A DNA stretch of 6,007 nucleotides, taken from Chloroflexi bacterium UBA4733 (GTDB lineage Bacteria; Chloroflexota; UBA4733). The translations under genes were made by a program, and so were the position numbers. This document shows positions 1 through 5,934 of the stretch, one piece after another; positions within the stretch are counted from its first letter, which is position 1; each line of letters begins with the position of its first letter. The notes under the pieces were generated by a model. That model was not told the DNA's origin and ran no database searches. It saw only the letters and a list, made by a program, of their open reading frames with translations. The DNA lies in the NCBI GenBank assembly GCA_002404055.1, contig DHIZ01000134.1, positions 1-6,007 on the forward strand, given 5' to 3'.

Positions 1-722
1 ATCGTCGGAGTACTGGGCGCCACCACCGGGCTGCAACGTCTTCCCGGAAGGCCCCGCCCACCCGTAGCCAAGGGTCGCGCTGACGAGGAGACCGGATCGG
101 CCAAATCGACACGGTCGATGGCGATCCGCGCCTCGACCGAGCTCTGCACCGGACCATCGAAGGCATACGCAGTTCGTTTCGCCGCGAACGCCTTTGCCAA
201 TAGCGCGGTTGCCGTGGCGACCAGCCGTTCGCCGGAGCCACGCTCCACGGCTGCCGAACGGGCAGCCCAGGTTTCGTAGCCCCCCTGGTCGAAGCCGGTC
301 TCGCCCGGCAGCCCCACGATTGCCAGATCGCCCGCGCGCAAGGTCTGCACGTCGGCCGGCAACTCAGTTGGCAGCGCCGCCATGTAGGCGTCGGCACGGG
401 GCGTGCCGAGCAAGCCGGTGGGCGAGCCGGCCGTGTGGGTGTGGGTTGCCGCCAGTTGGACATGTCCGGCCGGGATGCCCGACCAGTCGGCGATGAGCGC
501 GCGCGTGCGGGCGACATCGTCTGCCGGTAGGCAGATGATGTCACAGGCAACGAGTGCCAGACGCAGGTCGCCCCGTTCCAACACGAACGCCCGCGCGTGA
601 AGCGGATCGTCCACAGCCGCGGCGCGCCGCTCCTGGAAACTGCCGGACATTGGCGTCCCGAGCGGCGGCGTGATGTCTACCTTGGCGGCTCCCGCTCGCA
701 GTAAAATCCCGGCCACCGCCAT
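1..722 (-). CDS. Neutral/alkaline ceramidase-family protein, partial and internally deleted (probable pseudogene)
   Basis: The minus frame is open from ATG 722-720 to base 3, 240 codons with no stop. Neutral ceramidases hydrolyse N-acyl linkages of ceramide-like lipids; many bacterial relatives are uncharacterised. Residues 10-27 (AGAAKVDITPPLGTPMSG) and the histidine motif ATHTHT (92-97) are the typical family N-terminus. After YMAALP (113-118) the protein goes straight to VQTLRAGDLAIVGLPGE (125-141), a block that in full homologues lies roughly 200 residues later. It then jumps again to QGGYETWAARS (146-156) and GERLVATATALL (164-175), the usual C-terminus. Two in-frame deletions are inferred, near bases 355-372 and 290-303. 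The deleted middle should hold catalytic and metal-binding residues, so activity is unlikely. The frame continues about 60 codons beyond the expected end, turning Arg/Ser/Pro-rich. The start is supported by GGAAGG at 731-736, 8 nt upstream. Family assignment is fairly firm; the deletion call is from remembered family layout, not an alignment. Confidence 0.65.
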   Translation of the reverse strand, partial: MAVAGILLRAGAAKVDITPPLGTPMSGSFQERRAAAVDDPLHARAFVLERGDLRLALVACDIICLPADDVARTRALIADWSGIPAGHVQLAATHTHTAGSPTGLLGTPRADAYMAALPTELPADVQTLRAGDLAIVGLPGETGFDQGGYETWAARSAAVERGSGERLVATATALLAKAFAAKRTAYAFDGPVQSSVEARIAIDRVDLADPVSSSARPLATGGRGLPGRRCSPVVAPSTPT

Positions 723-730
723 CGTTGCCC

Positions 731-736
731 CCTTCC
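731..736 (-). promoter_or_regulatory. Ribosome binding site for the ceramidase-like gene
   Basis: Read on the minus strand, GGAAGG followed by GGG lies 8 nt before ATG 722-720. It fixes that ATG as the start. Conserved family sequence begins a few residues later, which agrees. Confidence 0.6.
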
Positions 737-737
737 G

Positions 738-893
738 CTACGGTACCGCCGGCTGGCTGAGGAAATGTGCGGCTCCCCCCTTTTGCGCCAGGGTATCGAT
801 CGCGCTGGCGAGCGTCAACCGCTGGTTGTCACGAGCAGGCGGACATGCGACATCGGAGCCACCGTACGTATCGCCTGTGCGCACGTCCCCTCC
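738..893 (-). pseudogene. Possible C-terminal coding scrap upstream of the ceramidase-like gene
   Basis: On the minus strand a frame ending at TAG 740-738 reads a protein-like tail, with AIDTLAQKGGAAHFL followed by SQPAVP just before the stop. It stops 15 nt before the ceramidase-like ATG, as an upstream operon gene would. The frame is open only to about base 893, with no convincing start. The adjacent minus frame, with RLVMEGTCAQAIRTVAP, is open just upstream and stops at about base 816, so a frameshifted remnant is possible. No family was recognised. The sequence may equally be non-coding. Confidence 0.22.
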
Positions 894-952
894 ATGACCA
901 GGCGCTCACACAGCAAATCGTGGCGAAGTCCGAACGTCTTTCATCAACCGTC

Positions 953-981
953 TTGACGAACTCGGACTTACGATGCATAGT
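953..981 (+). promoter_or_regulatory. Candidate sigma70-type promoter for the tandem hydrolase gene
   Basis: TTGACG at 953-958 matches the -35 consensus at 5 of 6 positions. It is followed after 17 bp by CATAGT at 976-981, which matches TATAAT at 4 of 6. Transcription would start near 987 and leave a leader of about 100 nt before the ATG at 1086. An 8-bp inverted repeat (926-933 / 962-969) surrounds the -35 box. This is a consensus match only. Confidence 0.4.
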
Positions 982-1074
982 GTCCAGCGGTTGCCGGCGT
1001 GCCAGTTCGGCGGTGAGGCACTCGGAATTGGGCTGACCGTAGCGCCGGAGCGGCGAACCTGTGCCGACAATTGG

Positions 1075-1079
1075 GGAGG
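1075..1079 (+). promoter_or_regulatory. Ribosome binding site that fixes the start at 1086
   Basis: GGAGG, inside a GGGGAGG run, ends 6 nt before ATG 1086. The alternative in-frame TTG at 1071 lies upstream of this site and would put the Shine-Dalgarno inside the coding sequence, so ATG 1086 is preferred. Confidence 0.75.
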
Positions 1080-1085
1080 TGGGCG

Positions 1086-3419
1086 ATGAACAGAGCAGGC
1101 GGGGAGTCGAAGCATCTGTCGGGAACTCGTCAAGCGACGGATGGCGACGACCTCGCCGCCCAAATGGTGACCGGGTTGCACTCGTTCCTCGATCGGGAGC
1201 TGAGCGCCGCGGCTCAAGGTCAGCAAAGCAGCGCCAACGCGGCTGATGGTACGTCGTGGGAGCAGTTCGTCGCCGGGCAGCGGGAAGAGCTGGCGCGGCT
1301 CCTGGGCGTCGTGGATACCCGGCAGCCCATTCCGGCGCTGGATTTCCTGAGTTCGACAGCCGGTTCGGCCGTGCTGGCTGTGACAGCCGCCTTCACGGCG
1401 TATGCTGTGCGCTGGCCGGTCCTGCCCGGCGTGGACGGTGAGGGACTATTGCTGGAGCCGGCCCGGCCAGCGCGCGCGAACGTGATCGCTCTACCGGACG
1501 CCGATTGGTCGCCCGAGCAGCTCGCCGGGCTGGCGCCTGGGCTGGAACCCGCCGCGCAGTTCGCCCGCCGTCTGGCACAACGCGGTTGTCGGGTCGTCGT
1601 GCCGGTACTGATCGACCGCATCGATACCTGGTCCGGCAACCCGGACATCCGCATGACCAACCAGCCGCACCGTGAGTATGTGTACCGCATGGCCTTTGAG
1701 CTGGGCCGACACATCATCGGCTACGAGGTGCAGAAGGTGCTGGCGCTGGTGGATTTCTTCGTGCAACAGCCCGGCAGTTCGGCCTTGCCGGTACACGTGT
1801 TCGGTTACGGTGAAGGGGGGCTGTTGGCCCTATACGGCGGCGCCCTTGACCCGCGCATCACGGCGATCGGCGTGAGCGGCGCCTTTCGCAATCGGCAGAT
1901 GGCCTGGCAGGAACCGATCTATCGCGATATCTGGCGCCTGCTGCGCGGCTTTGGCGACGCCGCGGTGGCGGCGTTGATCGCCCCGCGCCGGTTGGTCGTG
2001 GAAACGTGCCCCGGCCCGGAGGTGACTGGTCCCCCGGCGAGTCGGGAGGGTCGCGGCGGCGCGGCGCCTGGTGTGCTCGCTCCGGCGTCCGTGGAGGAGG
2101 TACGCACGGAGGTGGCGCGCGCGCGCCGGACGTACCATAGCCTGGGGGTGGCAGAGCAACTCGTGCTGGTTGAGCCGGACGGGGCGGAACCGGGGTGCGA
2201 CCGCGCCCTCGATGCGCTACTGGGGTTCCTGAGCGTGGAGGCCGCCGAAGCACTGGCGGTCGCCTCGGCAGGGCCGGAACGGTCCGAGGCTGCGGCCAGG
2301 CAGTTTGATCTCTGGAAGGCCGGCCAGTATTCCCCTCAAGGTTCGGCAGGAAAAACCCGACTTCCGGACCCGGCGGCACGGCAACGGCGTCAGGTTGAGC
2401 AGGCAGTGCAGTACACGCAACGACTGCTGGGGACTTCGGCTCGACGACGAGATGCCTTCTGGTCGGCCGCCGATGCGACATCGCCCGACGCCTGGCAACG
2501 CAGCACGGAGCGCTATCGTTCCTACCTCTGGGACGAGGTGCTTGGCCGCTGCCCGCCGCCATCAGTACCGCACGACCCGCACACGCAACTTGTCTACGAC
2601 CGGCCGCGCTGGACAGGTTACGAAGTGCGACTTGACGTCTGGCCGGACGTCTTCGCCAGTGGGCTGCTGCTGATACCGAAGGGGATAGCGCCTGGTGAGC
2701 GCCGGCCTGTCGTCGTCTGCCAGCACGGGTTGGAGGGCCGACCCCGCGACGTGGTGGACAAGCCGGATTCGCCCTATCGGAACTTCGCCGCCCGATTGGC
2801 CGATCGCGGCTACGTGGTCTATGCTCCGCAGAATCCCTACGTCGGCGGCCATGCCTTCCGCAGCGCTGTCCGCAAAGCGCACCTGCTCGGCTGGACGATC
2901 TACTCCTTCATCCTGGCCCAGCACGAGGTGACGCTCTCCTGGCTGGCGGAGCAGCCATTTGTCGACCCGGCGCGCATCGCCTTCTACGGGTTGTCCTATG
3001 GCGGTAAGGCCGCCATGCGCATCCCCGCGTTGCTGCCGGGCTACTGCCTTGCCATCTGCTCCGGCGACTTCAACGAGTGGATCGTCAAGTGTGTCAGTAC
3101 CGAGCTACCAATGAGCTACATGTTTACCGGCGAGTACGAGATGTTCGAGTTCAACCTCGGCCACACCTTTAACTACGCGGAGCTGGCCGGGCTGATCGCG
3201 CCGCGACCATTCATGGTCGAGCGCGGCCATCGCGACGGCGTCGGCCTGGACGAGTGGGTCGCCTTCGAATACGCCAGGGTTCGGCGACGCTATGCCGACT
3301 TGAAACTCCCGGAGCGAACAGAGATTGCGTTCTTCGAAGGCGGCCACATGATCCACGGCGCGGCGACGTTCGCCTTCTTGGACCGCCATTTGGCTTGGGA
3401 CCCGAGCCGCAACGAGTAG
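1086..3419 (+). CDS. Tandem alpha/beta-hydrolase protein (dienelactone hydrolase / acetyl xylan esterase-like), inactive N-domain plus active-looking C-domain
   Basis: The protein has 777 aa with no signal peptide or membrane segment evident, so it is probably cytoplasmic. Two alpha/beta-hydrolase modules are visible. Module 1 (about 85-385) has the strand-elbow-helix pattern VHVFGYGEGGLLALYGGALDPR (split here: VHVFGYGEGG, 237-246), but the nucleophile position is Glu243 rather than Ser. The C-terminal segment LVLVEPDGAEPG (359-370) lacks the usual catalytic His. Module 2 (about 500-770) has an oxyanion-type CQHG (545-548), the nucleophile elbow GLSYGG with Ser637, a candidate acid in ERGHRDGVG (712-720, Glu712 or Asp717), and EGGHMIHG (751-758) supplying the His. 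The linker (about 385-500) is Ala/Arg-rich. Module 2 probably cleaves carboxylic esters, perhaps acetyl or other acyl groups on carbohydrates; the substrate cannot be read from sequence. The gene has its own promoter and ribosome binding site. The fold assignment is strong, the substrate unknown. Confidence 0.85.
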   Translation: MNRAGGESKHLSGTRQATDGDDLAAQMVTGLHSFLDRELSAAAQGQQSSANAADGTSWEQFVAGQREELARLLGVVDTRQPIPALDFLSSTAGSAVLAVTAAFTAYAVRWPVLPGVDGEGLLLEPARPARANVIALPDADWSPEQLAGLAPGLEPAAQFARRLAQRGCRVVVPVLIDRIDTWSGNPDIRMTNQPHREYVYRMAFELGRHIIGYEVQKVLALVDFFVQQPGSSALPVHVFGYGEGGLLALYGGALDPRITAIGVSGAFRNRQMAWQEPIYRDIWRLLRGFGDAAVAALIAPRRLVVETCPGPEVTGPPASREGRGGAAPGVLAPASVEEVRTEVARARRTYHSLGVAEQLVLVEPDGAEPGCDRALDALLGFLSVEAAEALAVASAGPERSEAAARQFDLWKAGQYSPQGSAGKTRLPDPAARQRRQVEQAVQYTQRLLGTSARRRDAFWSAADATSPDAWQRSTERYRSYLWDEVLGRCPPPSVPHDPHTQLVYDRPRWTGYEVRLDVWPDVFASGLLLIPKGIAPGERRPVVVCQHGLEGRPRDVVDKPDSPYRNFAARLADRGYVVYAPQNPYVGGHAFRSAVRKAHLLGWTIYSFILAQHEVTLSWLAEQPFVDPARIAFYGLSYGGKAAMRIPALLPGYCLAICSGDFNEWIVKCVSTELPMSYMFTGEYEMFEFNLGHTFNYAELAGLIAPRPFMVERGHRDGVGLDEWVAFEYARVRRRYADLKLPERTEIAFFEGGHMIHGAATFAFLDRHLAWDPSRNE

Positions 3420-3472
3420 ACTGGTGGCACGGCCGGCGCGCGCACAGTCTGGCGTGGGTCGCGACTAAGCGG

Positions 3473-3569
3473 CTGGCGACTGAAGTCGCGCCTACGAATG
3501 AGCGAAGTCCGCCTGCGCGGGCTGGGAACGAGTCCGCGCAGGCGGACTAGCCGCGACTTCAGTCGCCAG
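3473..3569. repeat. Nested palindromic element, REP/MITE-like
   Basis: The outer arms are a perfect 18-bp inverted repeat: CTGGCGACTGAAGTCGCG (3473-3490) and its complement (3552-3569). Inside lies a perfect 15-bp inverted repeat: AGTCCGCCTGCGCGG (3506-3520) and its complement (3534-3548), with a 13-nt loop (3521-3533). The two stems are separated by 15 nt on the left and only 3 nt on the right, so a folded strand would be a long hairpin with an asymmetric bulge. No T-tract follows, which argues against a simple intrinsic terminator. A short related piece, GTCGCGACT, lies just outside at 3458-3466. The core resembles GCGACTGAAGTCGCGGCTAC-type repeats that I recall being dispersed in Chloroflexota genomes. 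It starts 53 bp after the hydrolase stop and ends 64 bp before the next ATG. Confidence 0.85.
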
Positions 3570-3617
3570 GCGTGCGTTGCCAACGTTGACGGAAGTTCGT
3601 AGATGCGCCACTAAAAC

Positions 3618-3625
3618 AGGAGGAG
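3618..3625 (+). promoter_or_regulatory. Ribosome binding site for the MDR oxidoreductase
   Basis: AGGAGGAG, a near-perfect Shine-Dalgarno, ends 8 nt before ATG 3634. It rules out the in-frame TTG at 3577, which would extend the protein by 19 residues into the gap beside the palindrome. Confidence 0.8.
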
Positions 3626-3633
3626 ATGCAAAA

Positions 3634-4698
3634 ATGAAGCAAGTCGTAGCCACCAATCGGGGCGACGTGTACGTTCGTGATGCGCCGATGCCGACGCTGG
3701 CGGGCAGCAGCGCTATTATCCAGACGATCTGTTCCGTCTTCGGTGAGGGATCGGAGTTGGGCGGACTGCGCCGGGCGCGTACCGCCGCACGAGGGCGAGA
3801 GAGCGATGAGCATCCTGCAGTCAGCGAGCGCCCCATGTCCTACCAGTCCTGCGGTCGCGTCGTCGAACGGTCTGACGATCTGCGGGAGGAACTGGCAATT
3901 GGCGACCTTGTTGCTTGCGCCGGTGGCGGCTTCGCACCACACGCGGAATACGCCTGTGTGCCGCGGCACGCCCTTGCCCGTGTGCCGGATGGGGTCAGCA
4001 GCGAGGAAGCTGCCACCACCAACGTCGCCTTGACGGCCCTGCACGCCTTGCGCCGCGCCGAGTTCCAGCCGGGAGCGGTGATTGCCATCATCGGTCTTGG
4101 AATGGTTGGCCAGTGCCTGGCACAGCTTGCCTTCGCGGCTGGCGGACGTGCGCTCGGCAGCGATCGCTACCCGCTCCGCCTGGACCTCGCGCGCTCCTGT
4201 GGCATTGAGGCGGCCATTGCTGTGCAGTCCGGCGAGTTTCTCGACGAGGTGCGGCGTCGCACGGACGGTGTAGGCGCCGACTATGTGGCGCTCTGCGTCG
4301 GTGAGGGCAGCCGCGAGTTGATGCATCTGGCCGTCCGGCTGGTGCGGCCGAGCGGGGTCGTCCTGATCGTGGGGGGGCCGCTGGCGTCGGACTTTAGCGG
4401 CGCTGCCGGTGATGCCAGCCCGCACTTGAAGGAGATTGATCTGCGCTGGGTATACGGTCGTGGACCGGGCAGCCGTGATCCCCAATGGAACCAGGGCCTC
4501 GACTACCCGGCGCGCTTCGTGCGCTGGGACGCGCACACCAACCTTAAGGCGTTGCTCCATCTCCAAGCGACAGGACGCCTGCGTACCCAGCCGCTGCTTA
4601 CCCATCGCTTTCCAGTCGCTCAGGCCGGCGAGGCAGCCAATCTGCTGATCGAGCATCCCGAGGAGGCGTTGGGCGTTGTCCTCACCTACCAGTCGTGA
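3634..4698 (+). CDS. Medium-chain dehydrogenase/reductase (MDR), sugar/polyol dehydrogenase-like
   Basis: The protein has 354 aa, a normal length for a single MDR unit. A GroES-like N-terminal domain (about 1-145) includes SYQSCGRVVE (69-78), IGDLVACAGGGF (89-100) and HAEYACVP (103-110). The Rossmann domain follows with AIIGLGMVGQ (151-160), whose GxGxxG is Gly154, Gly156 and Gly159. Asp177 at the end of the second strand suggests NAD(H) rather than NADP(H). The C-terminal stretch LDYPARFVRW (289-298), with LLTHRFPVAQAGEA (321-334), resembles the MDR half of bi-domain oxidoreductases linked to inositol and sugar-derivative metabolism. The catalytic-zinc Cys and the four-Cys structural-zinc lobe of classical alcohol dehydrogenases are not evident, so it may be zinc-independent. 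It is probably a soluble enzyme oxidising a hydroxyl group on a sugar or polyol; the substrate is unknown. It is co-oriented with the hydrolase gene but 214 bp apart, with a palindrome between. Confidence 0.85.
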   Translation: MKQVVATNRGDVYVRDAPMPTLAGSSAIIQTICSVFGEGSELGGLRRARTAARGRESDEHPAVSERPMSYQSCGRVVERSDDLREELAIGDLVACAGGGFAPHAEYACVPRHALARVPDGVSSEEAATTNVALTALHALRRAEFQPGAVIAIIGLGMVGQCLAQLAFAAGGRALGSDRYPLRLDLARSCGIEAAIAVQSGEFLDEVRRRTDGVGADYVALCVGEGSRELMHLAVRLVRPSGVVLIVGGPLASDFSGAAGDASPHLKEIDLRWVYGRGPGSRDPQWNQGLDYPARFVRWDAHTNLKALLHLQATGRLRTQPLLTHRFPVAQAGEAANLLIEHPEEALGVVLTYQS

Positions 4699-4874
4699 AG
4701 CGGGCGGAGGATCAGTACAGTTTGGATATTCCCGCTCACGACGGATCAGCAGCGCTACGACAGCCTCGGTGTACGGGAAATTCGGCAGTCCGTCCCCCCA
4801 ATCTCGACGCTTTGGCGACTTGCGGTACGCTATTCCGCCGGGGTTATATCCAGAATTCGGTCTGCATTCCCAGC
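4699..4874. other. Convergent intergenic region, 176 bp
   Basis: This gap lies between the stop codons of the rightward MDR gene and the leftward PHP gene. I see no strong GC-rich hairpin followed by a T-tract in either direction, so where the two convergent transcripts end is not evident. It looks somewhat richer in A and T than the flanking genes. One minus-strand frame, open across the gap, has a protein-like stretch (see findings), but no start or family was recognised. Confidence 0.5.
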
Positions 4875-5867
4875 CTAATGCACCGCGAGGTCTAACCAGA
4901 ATGGATTCGTCCAGGCGCGTTTACCGGCGGCGTCGACGATAGTGACACGGCAATAGGAACCGGCGAACGGGGCGAGGTCGAGGCGGCAACTGGTAAGGTC
5001 GCCGGTAGGCGCCAACGCGGAGCGGGCACGGGCGCCGCGCCCAGCAACGAAGACGGCGCGAGCAGGGGAGCAGGTCAACTCGAGCCGGCTTCCGGTGATG
5101 GTGAGCTGCTCGATTTGGGGACCCTGGCTGGAGTAGAAGTGGCCGGCCTTGAGGGCGGCCAGGAGGGCGGTGGGGTCCAGCGACTCCGCGCGGACGTTGA
5201 CCCAGGCGCCGAAGCGGTCTTGTCGCGCTGTGAAGTGGGCGTCGTCGCTGCCATAGGCGAGTAGGTGGTGGCCACGGGCAAGGAGGAGATCGCACAGATA
5301 CCAGCCGTCACTGCGGTCGTTGAGTTGGGCGCATGTTTCATTATAGATCTCGACGGCATCGGCGGATGCCGCGATGGATTCGGCATCTTCAACGGTGAGG
5401 CCGTACCAGGCGGGGTGGGCAAGGCCGACGAAGGCGCCCGTAGCGGCTGCTCGCGCGGCCATCGCGGGGGCGTCCTCGTCGTCGCGGGGTGGTGCGAAGT
5501 CGATGGGCAGGCCAACGGCGACAATGTGCCAGCGGTCGCCGCTCCGCAGCGCGGGCGGGTGGATTTCTGCGCCGAGCAGGGTGGTGAAGGCAGGGGTACG
5601 CAGCAGACGGGTATCGGTGATGGGGAAGTCATACTGCGGGAGGAAGTGATCGGTGATGGCGACGAAGTCGTAACCATGTTGCTGGTAGGCCTGGAGGACC
5701 TGCTTAGCTGGGACCATGCCGTCGGAACGGGTGGAGTGGGTATGCAGATTACCACGGTAGAAGCGGCCTGGCTGGTTGAAAGGGAGGTTACGCACGCGTT
5801 TTCGTTCTTCCTCGGTTGCTTCGCCGGAAGCAGGTTCGGCCGGAGTCACTGTAGGGCATTGACCCAT
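4875..5867 (-). CDS. PHP-domain metallohydrolase, CehA/McbA-like
   Basis: The protein has 330 aa and no signal peptide. The PHP metal-binding motifs appear in order: HTHSTRSDG (42-50, ligands His42, His44, Asp49), ITDH (71-74), AEIH (100-103, with Glu101), AHP (150-152) and GSDDAH (206-211). This set predicts a multinuclear metal site that hydrolyses phosphoesters or related bonds. CehA/McbA relatives include a carbaryl hydrolase, but most members are uncharacterised. After the PHP fold, residues about 250-330 form a beta-rich tail with YCRVTIVDAAGKRAWTNPFW (305-324), typical of this subfamily and possibly involved in substrate recognition. The start is uncertain. ATG 5867 lacks a clear Shine-Dalgarno, while GTG 5795 (residue 25) has GAGGAAG 11 nt upstream and would begin just before conserved sequence (NLPFNQPGRFYRGN, 27-40). 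The next gene upstream, cut by the window edge, is co-oriented 67 nt away, so the two may be co-transcribed. Confidence 0.87.
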   Translation of the reverse strand: MGQCPTVTPAEPASGEATEEERKRVRNLPFNQPGRFYRGNLHTHSTRSDGMVPAKQVLQAYQQHGYDFVAITDHFLPQYDFPITDTRLLRTPAFTTLLGAEIHPPALRSGDRWHIVAVGLPIDFAPPRDDEDAPAMAARAAATGAFVGLAHPAWYGLTVEDAESIAASADAVEIYNETCAQLNDRSDGWYLCDLLLARGHHLLAYGSDDAHFTARQDRFGAWVNVRAESLDPTALLAALKAGHFYSSQGPQIEQLTITGSRLELTCSPARAVFVAGRGARARSALAPTGDLTSCRLDLAPFAGSYCRVTIVDAAGKRAWTNPFWLDLAVH

Positions 5868-5879
5868 GTGCCGTCAATG
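5857..5879. repeat. Short inverted repeat around the PHP gene's annotated start
   Basis: CATTGAC (5857-5863) and GTCAATG (5873-5879) are a perfect 7-bp inverted repeat with a 9-nt spacer. The minus-strand ATG 5867-5865 lies in that spacer. It could be a small operator or an mRNA hairpin presenting the start codon in its loop. If translation starts at GTG 5795 it would instead lie in the leader. Repeats this short can arise by chance. Confidence 0.35.
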
Positions 5880-5934
5880 GGACCAGACGGCCGGCGAAGA
5901 CCGTTCGGAACGCTGGAAGCGCCAGGCGGACCTG

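Larger units (their letters stand above)
723..1085. other. Divergent intergenic region, 363 bp
   Basis: No convincing complete gene is present between the leftward ceramidase-like gene and the rightward hydrolase gene. The stretch holds the ribosome binding site of the leftward gene, a possible minus-strand coding scrap ending at TAG 740-738, a sigma70-like promoter at 953-981, and the ribosome binding site of the rightward gene. An 8-bp inverted repeat, AAGTCCGA (926-933) and TCGGACTT (962-969), brackets the -35 box and could be an operator, though one of this size can occur by chance. The short open frames on both strands look like noise apart from the scrap noted separately. Confidence 0.5.

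Noticed and set aside
194..600. Plus-strand open frames at the left end
   Set aside because: They are Arg/Pro/Ser-rich with no motifs. The minus strand here encodes recognisable ceramidase-family blocks.
1858..2562. 234-codon minus-strand open frame inside the hydrolase gene
   Set aside because: It is Pro/Arg-rich low-complexity translation typical of an antisense shadow in GC-rich DNA, and the plus-strand protein is well supported across this region.
3473..3569. Nested palindrome as an intrinsic terminator
   Set aside because: The stem is strong, but no T-run follows it in either direction, and the structure is longer and more elaborate than a usual terminator.
3586..3614. TTGACG at 3586-3591 as a second promoter upstream of the MDR gene
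   Set aside because: No acceptable -10 box is found at 16-18 bp spacing; CACTAA and ACTAAA match poorly. A weak promoter cannot be excluded.
3559..4656. 365-codon open frame on the minus strand, antisense to the MDR gene
   Set aside because: Its first codon base pairs with the GC-rich third positions of the MDR gene, which removes stop codons by composition. It has no recognisable domains, while the plus-strand protein has clear MDR motifs.
4676..4942. Small plus-strand open frame spanning the end of the MDR gene and the gap
   Set aside because: It overlaps the MDR and PHP genes in other frames, is Arg/Ser-rich, and has no Shine-Dalgarno site or motif.
5075..5755. 226-codon minus-strand open frame overlapping the PHP gene in another frame
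   Set aside because: It is Ser/Pro/Thr-rich shadow translation. The other minus frame contains the complete set of PHP metal-binding motifs.
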